64,000 nucleotides of DNA. It comes from Candidatus Opimibacter skivensis (GTDB taxonomy: Bacteria > Bacteroidota > Bacteroidia > Chitinophagales > Saprospiraceae). Below the pieces are notes generated by a model. That model had not been told where the DNA came from, did no database searches, and worked only from the letters and a program-made list of their open reading frames with translations. Shown here piece by piece: positions 1 through 9,440 of this stretch; positions within the stretch are counted from its first letter, which is position 1, and every line of letters starts with the position of its first letter. The translations under genes and the position numbers were made by a program. The DNA lies in the NCBI GenBank assembly GCA_016722045.1, contig JADKGY010000032.1:1-64000 (forward strand). Direction: 5' to 3'.

Positions 1-1
1 G

Positions 2-250
2 GATAATGGACAAATTCAACAAGCTACTTCAACGGATAATGGGCCTTACCTTGTATATTAATGTGAGTATGCTTTTAAAAGCCAGAGTCTCATATATTCA
101 CTAAATGAAAAATCTTCAATCCACATTGATCCTACTTTTCAATGTGAGCGCGACACACTATGGCTTGATGGTGTGCTTGTCAAGGAGCATTTATTGAACT
201 TCGGATTGCATATCAGTTTATTTCAGAGACTTTATAATATTAATGGATAA
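2..250 (+). other. possible 3' end of an unrecognised gene, cut by the window start
   Basis: A reading frame open at the window edge encodes about 19 residues, meets one TAA at 59-61, and stays open in the same frame to a TAA at 248-250. The second part contains an acidic/hydrophobic stretch (around IDPTFQCERDTLWLDGVLVK). I do not recognise it. Because every neighbouring gene in the first 12 kb has base-level errors, the internal stop may be an error and this may be one C-terminus, but it could also be non-coding. Confidence 0.2.
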
Positions 251-294
251 GCAGCTATTCTACTCTTTCTATCATCCATTTTGTTTGAAATCTG

Positions 295-827
295 ATGATC
301 AGACATTCTCAGTATCCAATCCATATTTCTCATTCTATTATTTCAGGTAAATTCTACCACCTCGTCCTTTTAGCCTTTAGAAGCCGTTCCTTAGGTAGAT
401 TTAAAAAGTACGCGAGGGAAAGTGGTGTGAAATCTTATCCTTCCCACGGGTCTTTCAGAAAGGATGTCAATGCACCACCAATGATATCCACGGATACTCA
501 GGGTTTGTTTTATGATGGAAAATCGATGCAACCGCAATGGAAAAGTATCCTATATCAAAGGCAAAGCAACAGTGAACTAAAATTAAATGACATTCCGCAA
601 AATTGAAAATTCGTTATTACAGCCACTTCGAGGAAAATACTGGATCATCGAACCCAATGATGATTACAGCTACACTGTAGTCAGCCACCCCAGCATCAAA
701 TATTTATGTAGGATTCTTTCACGGACACTGAAGATGAATGAATCCCTTTATAAGGATATCGTGAATAGGCAGGACGAAGAGGTTTGATATTACCCCTTCT
801 AAGGTCACGGATCAAAATTGTCATTAA
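295..827 (+). pseudogene. lipocalin (Blc / apolipoprotein D type), frame-broken
   Basis: Lipocalins of this type are small outer-membrane or secreted beta-barrels that bind lipids. Reading across frames gives the family landmarks in order: a GKW-C-EI start motif near 410-430 (GKWYEI in relatives), a QKGCQCTT stretch near 460, an NRCNRNGK...KGKATV strand near 520-570, then KYWIIEPNDDYSYTVVSHP and KYL-ILSRT near 630-730, ending FDITPSKV before a TAA at 825-827. At least four single-base frame changes separate these blocks. The N-terminal signal is not clear, so the start is approximate. Since the motifs themselves are conserved, the breaks may be sequence errors rather than decay. Identification as a lipocalin is fairly firm; functionality is not. 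Confidence 0.6.
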
Positions 828-1074
828 ACGTTTTTCACCGCCAAATCAGATGCATACTTTTCTTTTATACTATTTTTATTAATTTAACCTCATCATTGCT
901 AAGATTCAATGAGACAATAATATTAAGTAAGAAACTTACATTTCGAAGGGATATTTAAAGGAGCTCCCGAAACAATTTTACAAAGTGTCTAAGATTTGCG
1001 CACAGCAAACATTTCTCTTATTATTGATTGCCACGTTTAATAAAATATCAGTTCACCTTTAATTTAGGGACTTT

Positions 1075-2958
1075 GTTAGCTACACTATTGGCGGAAAAAA
1101 AGGAAAAAGATTTCCCTGCAGGAAAGCAAAGATCGAGTCGTCGTCAGGACAGGAAACGCACGCTCCGCGAAGATGCCATCATGCCCTTGAATCAAGGGCG
1201 GCATTGAAAAAATTTCGCCGTTAAGTTAAAACTTCCAAGAGCTGATGTCACCATATTTCAAACGGATAAAAGCAAACCACAAATGCAATGCGTGACAGGG
1301 CAAGAAAGTCGCTGAAGAGGGCACTGAAATTACGTTTCGCAGGAAGAGTGCTGGAGGACAAGAAAGCAATCCTGATATGTTGTACACCGAAAATATTTTA
1401 TACAAATTTCGCATGACGCCCTTACGTCTGATGACTGTGAAAAATTATGACCCAAAAATCAATTGGTCATCCCACTGGAAGATGGACTCTTCAAAGGAAT
1501 TCCTATTTTGTAAAAACACCGGAGAATACAGGACTAAAAGTTTTTGAAATAGCAGAAACTTTATTGACAAAAGAAGTAGAGCTATACCATCCTGAAATAA
1601 TAAGGCAACTCAACTAGCGATCACCAGAATCAATGGCATCTGAAAACAACGATCATCAATGAGCAACAAATAAATGGAATGTAAAGCTGACCGTGCACAC
1701 TTGTCGACCGAGGAGAGAATATCACTATCGCAGTCATCGATGACGGCATTGATATAGACGATCCTAAATTTAATATTCCGGAGTAGTGGTGAGTGCACAT
1801 GATGCTACACATTAAACAGACCCGATCGGCGCCGACTGCAAAGTAATCAGGAACAACTTGTGCCGGTGTTGCTACAACTTCGGTATCAATAGCAGGCGTT
1901 GCTCGAAATCAAAATTGATGCCTATCCGCCTAAGGTGTAAGCTCCAGTTCCAATCAATGAAGCCAATGCATTTAGTGGGCGGTAGATCGTGGAGCTGATA
2001 TTGCTACATGCGGCTGGGGCCGAATGGTGGCTTATGGTGGAATCCAAGCGATCCACAACATACCGAACAGGCTTATCTCTTGGATAGCACACGTATAGCT
2101 GCTGATGATGCCGTGACAAGAGGAAAGAAATGGACTGGGCTGTGATATTTTTACCGCAGGTAACGGAAATGGAAATGTCAATACGATGGCTATGCCAGTT
2201 ATGAAAGCGTCATAATCGCCGTGGCTGCTTGCAACGATACAAATAAGCGAAGTGTATACAGTGATTTCGGAGATGCCGTATGGTGTTCTTTTCCGAGGCG
2301 ACGATCAGGGATGGCCGGAGAAGAATCCATCCTGATCCATTGACGAAAGGAATCGATACCACTGACGGTGTGAGTAGTGGAAGGTTATAATCCGAATGGG
2401 GACTATGCAGATGATTTTGGTGGCGTCCAGCGCCTGCCCGGTGCAGCAGGCACAGCGGCATTAATCTTTTCTGCCAATCCAAATCTAACCTGGCAGCAGG
2501 TCAGAGATATTCTCAAAGACACATGCGAAAAATAGATGTTGCCAACGGACAATACGATGCGCAGGGTCATAGCAATAAATATGGATACCGGAAAAATAGA
2601 TGCCGAAAAAGCTGTTCATACGTGAGTGCATTACGACCAGCTGATGGAATAGGAATTGTAAGTTGTTTCTGCTCTGGACCCTGCAGGTAATGATACAGGT
2701 AAAGAAAAATTAAGCTGAAGAATACATCTGCCAATATTGATCTCCAATAGATGGAGTAATCGAAGAGTGAAAGGAAAAAAAACAAATACTCAATGTTGCC
2801 CTCCCACAAGGCCAAGCTAAGACCATCAACATCAATGGCAGGGTAAAATTGACAAACACGGGCGCGACAATAAACATCAACGACAAACAACAACACATCG
2901 TTGATTCAGTCACCTATAAAAAGAGCAACGTAAAGACAGGAGTACCCTGGAATTCTGA
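1075..2958 (+). pseudogene. S8 subtilisin-like serine protease with C-terminal lamin-tail domain, frame-broken
   Basis: Pieces in all three frames line up as one large secreted-type protease. Near 1090-1170 is a GGKK...PLQESKDRVVVRT N-terminal segment. The catalytic Asp motif ITIAVIDDGID is at 1721-1755. The His motif reads NHGTTCAGVA at about 1846-1876 if one T is restored. A segment with WWNPSDPQHTEQAYLLDSTR and ITAGNGNG-like residues follows at 2035-2180, then NYDGYASYESVIAVAACND near 2180-2245. The Ser region reads GTSSACPGAAGTAALIFSAN near 2420-2480 after small indels. From about 2670 a lamin-tail domain follows (GNDTGKEKI, LKNTSANIDL, INGRVKLTNTGATININD) ending at a TGA at 2956-2958. 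About a dozen indels break it. No clear start codon is visible. All three catalytic motifs can be recovered, which argues for recent or artificial frame loss. Confidence 0.65.
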
Positions 2959-2998
2959 CTTACCTTCAGCGAACAACACCCCTTCAGGGGGAATTCGC

Positions 2999-3044
2999 AG
3001 AATTCGATGGGGCAGGAATTCGATGGAGCAGAAATTCGATGGGC
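2999..3044. repeat. three tandem copies of a 15-16 bp unit containing AATTCGATGG
   Basis: Three consecutive copies of AG(G/A)AATTCGATGG(G/A)GC lie between the ends of two convergent broken genes. Copies differ by one or two bases. No function is apparent. Confidence 0.6.
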
Positions 3045-3052
3045 TCAACTGG

Positions 3053-3688
3053 TTATTCCCCCAACGACACCCTCAATTTCTCAATATCCAGTTTAGCCGC
3101 ACATGGAAGCTCATCGGCTTCTGTTGCAAATCCTTTGAGATTGATGGTGATGAGTGTTTGTGTTAATGGAATCTGGCTCAGTAGACCGGATTTGTTTACT
3201 ATTGCCATTGTCACCATATGAATCACCATTTTCTGATTTTAATATTCCTCGCCGTGTGCCCACACGAATACTTTTGTATCCCTGGCCCATGACAGCAGGA
3301 TTGTTCATATACATACTCATCATACACTCATCATCGGGCTGTTGGCTATGATATTGATCTCCGCGGAATTTTCTTTTTCGTCAGGTGCTGATATATTTTT
3401 GATATGGTCATGCCTCCGCCCATCGCCCCCATTATCGCCGTATTCGTTGAGTTGCCGTTGTCTTCATTGGCTTTAAGGCCGTTGATCTCTGCAGGAAAAG
3501 ATTGGCTGATCTGTTGCGCCAGTACATTGTTGATATCATTGATCGCATCCTGCAGGCTGAGTTGAGCCTGTTTATAGTCCCCTTGTGCGAGATAAGCCTG
3601 GGCTTCTTTGATGAAGGTTTCAGCTTGGCTTTGCGCGGTCATCTGCACGGTTACAACCAGAGCGACGAGGAAAGAATGAAATTTTCAT
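3053..3688 (-). pseudogene. secreted hypothetical protein with N-terminal helical repeat, frame-broken
   Basis: Starting at ATG 3688 the protein has a signal peptide that becomes MKISFFLVALVVTV...AQSQA if one base near 3670 is dropped. A helical TPR-like segment follows (FIKEAQAYLAQGDYKQAQLS), then a Gly/Met-rich stretch with AIMGAMGGGM. Two further frame changes (near 3370 and 3320) lead to MNNPAVMGQGYKSIRVG and a beta-type C-terminus, IPLTQTLITINLKGFATEAD, ending at 3053. I do not recognise the family. It resembles the many uncharacterised periplasmic proteins of Bacteroidota. It converges with the broken S8 protease. Confidence 0.45.
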
Positions 3689-3777
3689 GATTATATATGG
3701 TTTAAAATCTATTTGATAAATATAAGGACTTTTGTTCCCGTGAATATGTGTTTTTTTTCGTTCTCAAATCGAAAACA

Positions 3778-3896
3778 GACGTTCGAGTGTCTCTGACCTC
3801 GAACACGCATATAATATCCTATCATCAAATATTAGATTCAAAGTTGCATAAGATTTTCATAGTTTACCAATTCAAGGTCAGAGACACTCGAACGTC
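3778..3896. repeat. 119-bp element with perfect 22-bp terminal inverted repeats
   Basis: The 22 bases at 3778-3799 (starting GACGTTCGAGTGTC) are exactly the reverse complement of 3875-3896 (ending GACACTCGAACGTC). The 75 bp between them is AT-rich and non-coding. The layout resembles a miniature inverted-repeat element or a long-armed hairpin. No target-site duplication is obvious. It borders directly on a heptamer array. Confidence 0.75.
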
Positions 3897-3988
3897 AATT
3901 ATTCGTTACTCGTTATTCATTACTCGGTATTCGTTACTTGTTGCTCGTTACTTGTTGCTCGTTATTCGTTACTCGTTACTCGTCATTT
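3897..3988. repeat. degenerate heptamer array, unit CGTTAYT
   Basis: About twelve consecutive 7-base units with variants CGTTACT, CGTTATT, CATTACT, CGGTATT, TGTTGCT. The same unit recurs at 35137-35163 and 59339-59398, each time next to a minus-strand gene's stop codon. Here it precedes the end of the LtrA-like gene. Confidence 0.85.
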
Positions 3989-4030
3989 TTTTCCATTTGT
4001 CTTAATGCACCACAAACCATTTTTTCGTAA

Positions 4031-5190
4031 TCACAAATACGATTGCCAAAGAATGACCAACACACTGATCAGAAAATCTATGACTGGAAAATGACAGAAC
4101 AGCCAGGTAAGAAATAAAATGACTACTCCTGAAAGTAATAATGCGGGTTGCAATATCTCTTTAGCCCGATCATACTCCTTTGGATATTCAAGGAAAGCGC
4201 TGATCGCTGTAATGCTCCAAGGAAAACTGCAATGCCAGATCCAAACAAGACTCTTTCAATTAATAAATAGCATTGTCAGCCGATGCTAAACCTTCAATAA
4301 CTCCCGGAAAACTTGCACCCGTCATCCCCAATGAGGCAAGCACAGGAATAAAAAGGATCAACATGGTTTGCCCTGTCAGAAATCCTCTCTTACTTTCCCT
4401 GTCCGCTATCAATGCAAAAAATATCCACCACAACATAAACACCACCAGGATACCAAGTCCGAAATTGGCCCATATCAATGCATTCATGTCTTCCATCCCT
4501 GTCACACCACTAGTCACCCCAAGGATCGCCTCACCAAACACGATGATGGTAATCAACCCCATCCTCTCCATCATGCTCGATGACATTGAAAACTCATCAT
4601 TATTCTTTCTGAAAATCCTGGCTCCTAAAACGGCGGCATATAATTCAAAATCAACGTGAGCCAGAATAACAATCGCACAAACCCGGCCGGCACAAATAAT
4701 GAGATATAATCGTCACCAATGCAGCCAGATAACAAAGTGTATAAGGCCTGTTTAACTTTCGATGATGTTTATCATAAATCCCCACACTCCACCACAAATA
4801 CGTAATGTATCCCTGCAAAACAGCTAATGCGATCGTACCTCTGAATATCAATTTATCATCAGGACTATCCAATGCTACAGCCAGAGCAGCAACAGCCACC
4901 ATCTGCCAGAGCGTCATAAAACGGGTACGAATACCGGGTGAGCCATGCAAATCATAATAAAGACTTCCATTGACCCAACCCCAATATATCATAATGAATA
5001 TGTAGAGGTAATCTTTCAGCCCATCCCACCCCGGATGCTGTGCCAGATGGTGTGTCGCTTTTGAAATCACGATGACATAGACAAGGTCATAAAAAAGCTC
5101 CAACCAACTTATTTTACGCTCCTCAAGCTTTGCTGAAAATTGACGTGGTGGCCCCCACCAGATGCTCACATTTTTCCGTATCATATTCAA
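4031..5190 (-). pseudogene. LtrA-like (low temperature requirement A) membrane protein, frame-broken
   Basis: The start at 5190 opens with MNMIRKNVSIWWGPP then ERKISWLELFYDLVYVIVIS, the typical LtrA N-terminus (ELFFDLVFV-like). Several hydrophobic helices follow. Frame changes near 4690 and 4630 interrupt the middle, where the other frame reads PAGFVRLLFWLTLILNYMPP. The later half contains MMERMGLITIIVFGEAILGV, the second family hallmark, and more helices. Another change near 4240 leads to a last helix (LLLSGVVILFLTWLF) and a stop at 4031, giving roughly the family length of about 380 residues. The role of LtrA proteins is poorly known; they are multi-pass inner-membrane proteins. Frame loss could be error or real. 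Confidence 0.6.
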
Positions 5191-5367
5191 ATATGGTGAT
5201 AGGGGTGATCAAGTGATGTAGAGATCAAACACCCATTGACAAAGTAAAAGATATTTTATTGTTCATTAAAAATACTCAGGAGTTTTAACTTTATTTGTGT
5301 CCCTTCTTGAAGATTGACTCAGGAAAAACACAAATGGAATATCCAGTATTCAAACTCAATAATCATC

Positions 5368-5711
5368 ATGAAAAAAATAACGCTTTTCATTATTATTTTA
5401 TCTGCAGTAGCTTTTCAATTTTGTTCCACATCAAAGAATGCAAGTAAGCATGTGATGAAGATGTCTTATCAAAAAGATATTTCACCTATTGTCATGGCGC
5501 ATTGCAGCCCTGTCATTTTCCGGATAGTGGTAAGAAATTACCCCTGAATACTTATGAAGCCATGACGACGAACATTGAAAAGGTACTGTTTTCGTGTGCA
5601 ACTACCCTTACGGATGAGAAATTCATGCCCTGGAAAAGCAAAAAGGAACCACTCAGCGACAGCCTGATCCAGGTGATTAAACTTTGGAGAGATCAGGCGA
5701 TGCCAATGTGA
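5368..5711 (+). CDS. small lipoprotein with a cytochrome-c-type CxxCH motif (one frame break)
   Basis: ATG 5368 gives MKKITLFIIILSAVAFQFC, a signal peptide with a lipobox-like cysteine at residue 19, then a polar linker and YQKDISPIVMAHC. One base is missing near 5508-5511. Restoring it gives HCSPCHFPDSGKKLPLNTYE, a single CxxCH haem-binding motif in the context seen in periplasmic c-type domains of Bacteroidota (often annotated as cytochrome c or haem-binding domains). The C-terminal half (VIKLWRDQAMPM) matches the usual end with a distal Met that could be the second haem ligand. About 114 residues. Inferred role: periplasmic electron carrier or haem-binding lipoprotein. Confidence 0.6.
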
Positions 5712-5741
5712 TATCTTTAGTAGATAATAAAGTCTACTTCT

Positions 5742-6130
5742 ATGGAAAATCTAAACCAACCTATTGATCTGACGGATATTGACAAATACTATCAGGACCA
5801 GTTTACTTTAATTCAAAACTCTAATGGATCTTACAAAGGAAAATGGAATTGGTGGGCTTTCTTCTTTACGTGGATCTGGTGCTTTACAAAAGGTTGCTGG
5901 TTATTTGGCATCATTACGCTGCTGACTTTTTCGATCACATTATACAAGCTTCAGGTAACTCCCGGAGTACATCTTAACTTCGGATTCGGCACAAATATCA
6001 TCTGGTGCCTTCTGCTTGGATGGCGCGGCACATGGATTTTTACAATGTCAAAATGTTTAAAAACAATTGCCCTCCTTTTAGAAATTATTTTGCGCACGGA
6101 GTTCACAGAGGACACAGAGAAAATAACTAA
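5742..6130 (+). CDS. DUF2628-like membrane protein (one frame break near the end)
   Basis: After a polar N-terminus comes YKGKWNWWAFFFTWIWCFTK, the aromatic first helix typical of DUF2628 proteins, then two more helices (LFGIITLLTFSI and IIWCLLLGWRG). The family normally ends the last helix with a GxRGxxxYY motif. Here a T is missing from the run at 6037-6041; restoring it gives RGTWIFYNVKMFKNN and a stop at 6128-6130. Function is unknown; relatives are small inner-membrane proteins. The start is 30 bp after the preceding lipoprotein, so they may be co-transcribed. Confidence 0.55.
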
Positions 6131-6149
6131 TGACTGTATTCCTTAATTT

Positions 6150-6213
6150 TCGATCACTAAATCATAACATCACTTGATCACCCGATCACAACATCACCCG
6201 ATCACCTGATCAT
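6150..6213. repeat. degenerate octamer array, unit GATCACCC
   Basis: Consecutive 8-base units (variants GATCACTT, GATCACCC, CATCACCC, GATCACCT) fill the gap between two convergent genes and run into the 3' end of the trpF-like gene. Confidence 0.65.
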
Positions 6214-6852
6214 TTTTACAAACTTCTCCACAAGTCCTTCATCTAGTTTTCCATTACGTCTCAATCCCGAACAAATATCCACACCGAACGGATTGACATG
6301 ATCAATGGCTTCCCGCACATTTGAAGGATTCAATCCGCCTGCCAGAAAAACCGGCTTTCCACATTGCTCCACAATCGCACGACTCACTTTCCAGTCATGT
6401 ACTCTCCCTGTTCCTCCTAATTCTTTTACAGCCAGTTTTGGATTACCACTATCTAATAACAGGGCATCCGTATATGGCGCTAATAGTATAGCTTCATCTA
6501 GTGACTCCTCTCCGGTGACATGTATGACCTGTACAAGTTTCACATGAGGCAATGCTTCTCTCAGTTTCAAATACACGTTTACATCCTCTACAGCATCTAC
6601 CAATTGTAAAACCTGTGTATGTGTCTGGTTATACATCCTGATGATCCCATCAGCAGTAGTTTCACTGGTCAATAAAAAAGTGGAAACTCCGGGATGTACA
6701 TTCTGCGCAATTTCTCTGATCAGAGAAACCGATATCGGCCCCGGTCCACTCGGCATAGGCCCGACCAGACCAAGTGCATTTGCCCCATAATTAATGGCAA
6801 GCATTGCCTCTTCACTGCTTGAAATGCAACATATCTTTATCCTGGTGCTCAT
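6202..6852 (-). CDS. trpF: phosphoribosylanthranilate isomerase-like protein
   Basis: TrpF performs the Amadori rearrangement of phosphoribosylanthranilate in tryptophan synthesis. The 216-residue (beta/alpha)8-type protein begins with KICCIS, matching the KICG motif with its catalytic Cys at residue 8 (the usual Gly after it is replaced by Cys). The general acid lies in LLLDS (Asp134). GGTGRVHDW, FLAGGLNPSNV and VDICSG are the phosphate-binding loops near the C-terminus. No other trp gene is nearby, so it is a stand-alone copy; the Gly-to-Cys change and the solitary setting leave open that it is a divergent paralogue. It converges on the DUF2628 gene with only repeats between. Confidence 0.8.
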   Translation of the reverse strand: MSTRIKICCISSSEEAMLAINYGANALGLVGPMPSGPGPISVSLIREIAQNVHPGVSTFLLTSETTADGIIRMYNQTHTQVLQLVDAVEDVNVYLKLREALPHVKLVQVIHVTGEESLDEAILLAPYTDALLLDSGNPKLAVKELGGTGRVHDWKVSRAIVEQCGKPVFLAGGLNPSNVREAIDHVNPFGVDICSGLRRNGKLDEGLVEKFVKMIR

Positions 6853-6918
6853 TTATACGACATTTCTATTTTACCTTCAAAACTAATTCCAATGTACCTT
6901 TGTTAAGCAATTCGGATT

Positions 6919-6967
6919 CGCAAATCCAAAATCCAAAATCTAAAATCTAAAATCCAAAATTTAAAAA
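6919..6967. repeat. heptamer array AAATCYA abutting a start codon
   Basis: Six to seven units of AAATCCA or AAATCTA run to within one base of the ATG of the bacilliredoxin gene, so they form most of its 5' untranslated region or promoter. A related unit lies before purH and coaX. Confidence 0.8.
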
Positions 6968-6968
6968 T

Positions 6969-7383
6969 ATGTATCCAGCCGAAATAGTAGCGCCCATGAC
7001 CCAGGATTTACTTTCTGTAGGTTTTGAAGCGCTTGGAAACACCTCAGGAAGTCGTCGATGTCCTTGACAATCAAAGTGGTACAGCCCTTTTGGTAGTTAA
7101 TTCAGTATGCGGTTGCGCTGCTGCTATGGCTCGTCCTGGAGTCAAAATGGCTCTCCAAAATAGTAAGCACCCTGAAAATCTATACACCGTTTTTGCGGGT
7201 GTAGACACAGATGCCACATCCAAAGCACGTGAATTTCTGCTTCCATATCCTCCGTCATCACCAGCCATTGCCCTTTTTAAAGATGGCCGCCTCGTACATT
7301 TCCTCGAGCGCCATCATATCGAAGGCAGAAGCGCCATGATGATCGCCGAAAATCTCAAAGCAGCTTTTGACGAATATTGCTAA
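6969..7383 (+). CDS. bacilliredoxin BrxA/BrxB family protein (one frame break)
   Basis: Bacilliredoxins remove bacillithiol (or similar thiols) from oxidised protein cysteines. ATG 6969 gives MYPAEIVAPMTQDLLSVGFE, the standard N-terminus. An extra G at 7035-7036 then shifts the frame. After the shift the protein continues with TPQEVVDVLDN, VVNSVCGCAAAMARP (the CGC active-site motif), FAGVDTDATSKAREF, PSSPAIALFKDG, VHFLERHHIEG and AAFDEYC with the conserved final Cys. About 137 residues when repaired, normal for the family. A strong terminator follows. Confidence 0.85.
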
Positions 7384-7426
7384 TCGTCCACGCAACAAGA
7401 TTTTTACTATTTGTCCAAAATCTAAT

Positions 7427-7460
7427 GAAGTCAATGGTTATACCGTTGACTTCTTTTTTT
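7427..7460 (+). terminator. rho-independent terminator after the bacilliredoxin gene
   Basis: A 12-bp stem (GAAGTCAATGGT with ACCGTTGACTTC, one mismatch), a 3-base loop and seven T's. Confidence 0.9.
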
Positions 7461-7481
7461 TACCACTACAATCGAGTCTGG

Positions 7482-7528
7482 TATCCGGCATCCATTTATC
7501 CGGCATCCATTTATCCGGCATCCATTTA
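7482..7528. repeat. three tandem copies of the 15-mer TATCCGGCATCCATT
   Basis: Three identical 15-base copies lie just upstream of murQ, ending 8 bases before its putative promoter box. Confidence 0.85.
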
Positions 7529-7536
7529 AAGTAACT

Positions 7537-7544
7537 TAACTTTA
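7537..7544 (+). promoter_or_regulatory. near-consensus -7 box before murQ
   Basis: TAACTTTA differs from the Bacteroidota TAnnTTTG box only in the last base and ends 4 bases before the murQ ATG, the same spacing as three other genes in this window. Confidence 0.35.
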
Positions 7545-7548
7545 ATCC

Positions 7549-8352
7549 ATGGACAGAATTACTGAAAAAGATTCCCCCTATCGTCATCTCGAAAAGATGT
7601 CAACATCAGAACTTCTTTTGTTGATCAATCTCGAAGATCAAACCGTAGCCCTTAAAGTCGCTGAATGTATTCCTTCCATCGAAAGACTTGTAGAAGACAT
7701 TGTAGTCAGGATGAGAGACGGAGGTCGTCTTTTTTACATAGGTGCCGGTACAAGCGGCAGGCTCGGCATACTCGATGCATCTGAATGTCCACCTACATTC
7801 GGCGTGGATCATGAAGATGTGATCGGCCTGATCGCAGGTGGTGATGCCGCTATCCGGAAAGCACAGGAATTTGCAGAAGATGATACCGATCAGGCATGGA
7901 AAGACGTAATGGAATATCAGATCAATGAAATGGATACGTTGATTGGCATCGCGGCATCAGGTACTACGCCCTATGTCATCGGCGGTCTTAAATCTGCAAG
8001 GGAAAATAAAATACTCACGGGTTGCATCACCTGCAATCCGAATGCTCCTTTGATCGGACATGCTGATCACCCTATTGTCTGTGTAGTCGGCCCTGAAGTC
8101 GTAACAGGCAGCACCCGTATGAAAGCAGGTACTGCCCAGAAAATGATCCTTAATATGATTTCGACGACCACGATGATTCGTCTCGGTAAAATCGAAGACA
8201 ACAAAATGGTCGATATGCAGCCCTCCAATAATAAGCTGATCGATCGAGGTGTACGAATGATCATGGAAGCAACATCATTACCCTACGAAGAAGCGTCAGC
8301 ACTTTTATCTGTTCATGGTTCTGTACGCAGAGCATTGAAAGCAATTACCTGA
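7549..8352 (+). CDS. murQ: N-acetylmuramic acid 6-phosphate etherase
   Basis: MurQ cleaves the lactyl ether of MurNAc-6-phosphate to give GlcNAc-6-phosphate during recycling of cell-wall sugars. The 267-residue protein is a SIS-domain sugar isomerase fold: FYIGAGTSGRLGILDASECP (with the Glu of the SECP motif), GLIAGGDAAIRKAQEFAEDD, GIAASGTTPYVIGGL, and EVVTGSTRMKAGTAQKMILN, all diagnostic. Length matches the shorter Bacteroidota form. No murP or anmK partner is adjacent. Its stop overlaps by 8 bp the stop of the convergent GIN-domain gene. It is one of the few genes in the first 12 kb without a frame break. Confidence 0.95.
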   Translation: MDRITEKDSPYRHLEKMSTSELLLLINLEDQTVALKVAECIPSIERLVEDIVVRMRDGGRLFYIGAGTSGRLGILDASECPPTFGVDHEDVIGLIAGGDAAIRKAQEFAEDDTDQAWKDVMEYQINEMDTLIGIAASGTTPYVIGGLKSARENKILTGCITCNPNAPLIGHADHPIVCVVGPEVVTGSTRMKAGTAQKMILNMISTTTMIRLGKIEDNKMVDMQPSNNKLIDRGVRMIMEATSLPYEEASALLSVHGSVRRALKAIT

Positions 8353-9072
8353 TTTTATTTATCTCTCCGCTTCCGCTTATTTTGCTGACGACACTGGCAG
8401 ATCCTGAATAAGTCACATCGCCACTACCGGATATATGTATTTCAAGATTTTTGTTGGCCTGAACAGATGCGTCACCTGATCCACTGATGTGAACGGAGCA
8501 ATTTTCTGTCACAAGATCTTTTGTCTTGACATCACCTGATCCACTGATGGCGATCGATAACGATTTACTTGCACCACCCAGATCAATTTCGCCGGACCCA
8601 CTAAGCCGGAGATCAGTAGATTTTGCATCATATTCAAATTCGATATCGCCGGATCCGGACATCGCAATTTCAACGTCCTTCAGACCCGAAAATTTACCTG
8701 TCGATTTTATTGATCCGCTGCCACTCAATGCTAATTCCTCAAGTTCCGGTAGTGTAATATATACAGTGACATCTTTGGCCTCTTTTACACTTTTGTCAAA
8801 AGCAATATGCCATACTCCGTTTCTGACTTCATGTTTGATATTGTCTATGATATTTTTCTGACCTTCAATTGTAATTTTCTGCGTGCTACCCGGTGTGATG
8901 ACGACATCACCGTCAAATGCAAGATCGATTCCTTTGAGGGACTCAAGCGAAATGTCCTGTTTCACCACTTCACCTTCCCTTTGATACATTCCTTCATCCA
9001 GGACTGAGCAGCTGATGTGTAACTCAGAAGTAATCCCATAAAACATAGTGCAATGAACATCCGATGTGCCAT
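8345..9072 (-). CDS. secreted GIN-domain (DUF2807) protein, one frame break
   Basis: The start at 9072 gives a clean signal peptide (MAHRMFIALCFMGLLL...AAQS). The GGG at 8977-8979 needs one more G; then the protein reads KGEGEVVKQDISL and continues as a putative auto-transporter adhesin head GIN domain: a right-handed parallel beta-helix with regularly spaced SGSG turns (LSGSGSIKS, MSGSGDIEF, LSGSGEIDL, ISGSGDVKT, ISGSGDASV, ISGSGDVTY, ISGSGEINK). Such proteins are abundant in Bacteroidota, with unknown function, probably periplasmic or surface-exposed. It is convergent with murQ. Confidence 0.8.
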
Positions 9073-9214
9073 GACGAACTGATTTAAAATGTGAGTAGAT
9101 TTTGGAATAAATTACAAAGGAAGGACTCCTTTTTTTTATAAAGGTTGCAGAACCTTATAAATTTTCATTTTTGAAAAAGATCAGCAAATTCAATAACGAA
9201 TTTAGTGCCATACC

Positions 9215-9440
9215 TCTTATCCACTTCTCCTTTTTCCTCTTTTCTCCTTTTCTCCTTTTCTCCTTTTTCCTTTTTCCTTTTCTCCTTTTTTCCTTTTTTC
9301 CTTTTTTCCTTTTCTCCTTTTCTGCCTCTTCTGCCTTTTCCGCCTTTTCTGCCTCTTCTACCTTTTCCGCCTTTTCTGCCTTTTCTGCCTCTTCTACCCT
9401 TTTCCGCCTCTTCTACCCTTTTCTACCCTTTTCTATCAAA
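9215..9440. repeat. pyrimidine-rich array, unit CCTTTTCYG / CCTCTTCTG
   Basis: About 220 bp of almost pure C/T on this strand: first TTTCTCCTT-type units, then 9-base units CCTCTTCTG, CCTTTTCCG, CCTCTTCTA. It fills the gap downstream of the rhomboid gene and overlaps its last codons. Similar tracts occur at 11666-11735, 31917-32062, 33744-33798, 34055-34090 and 45600-45672. Confidence 0.85.

Noticed and set aside
3748..4005. Open frame rich in RYSLL repeats
   Set aside because: Product of reading the inverted-repeat element and CGTTAYT array; not conserved-looking.
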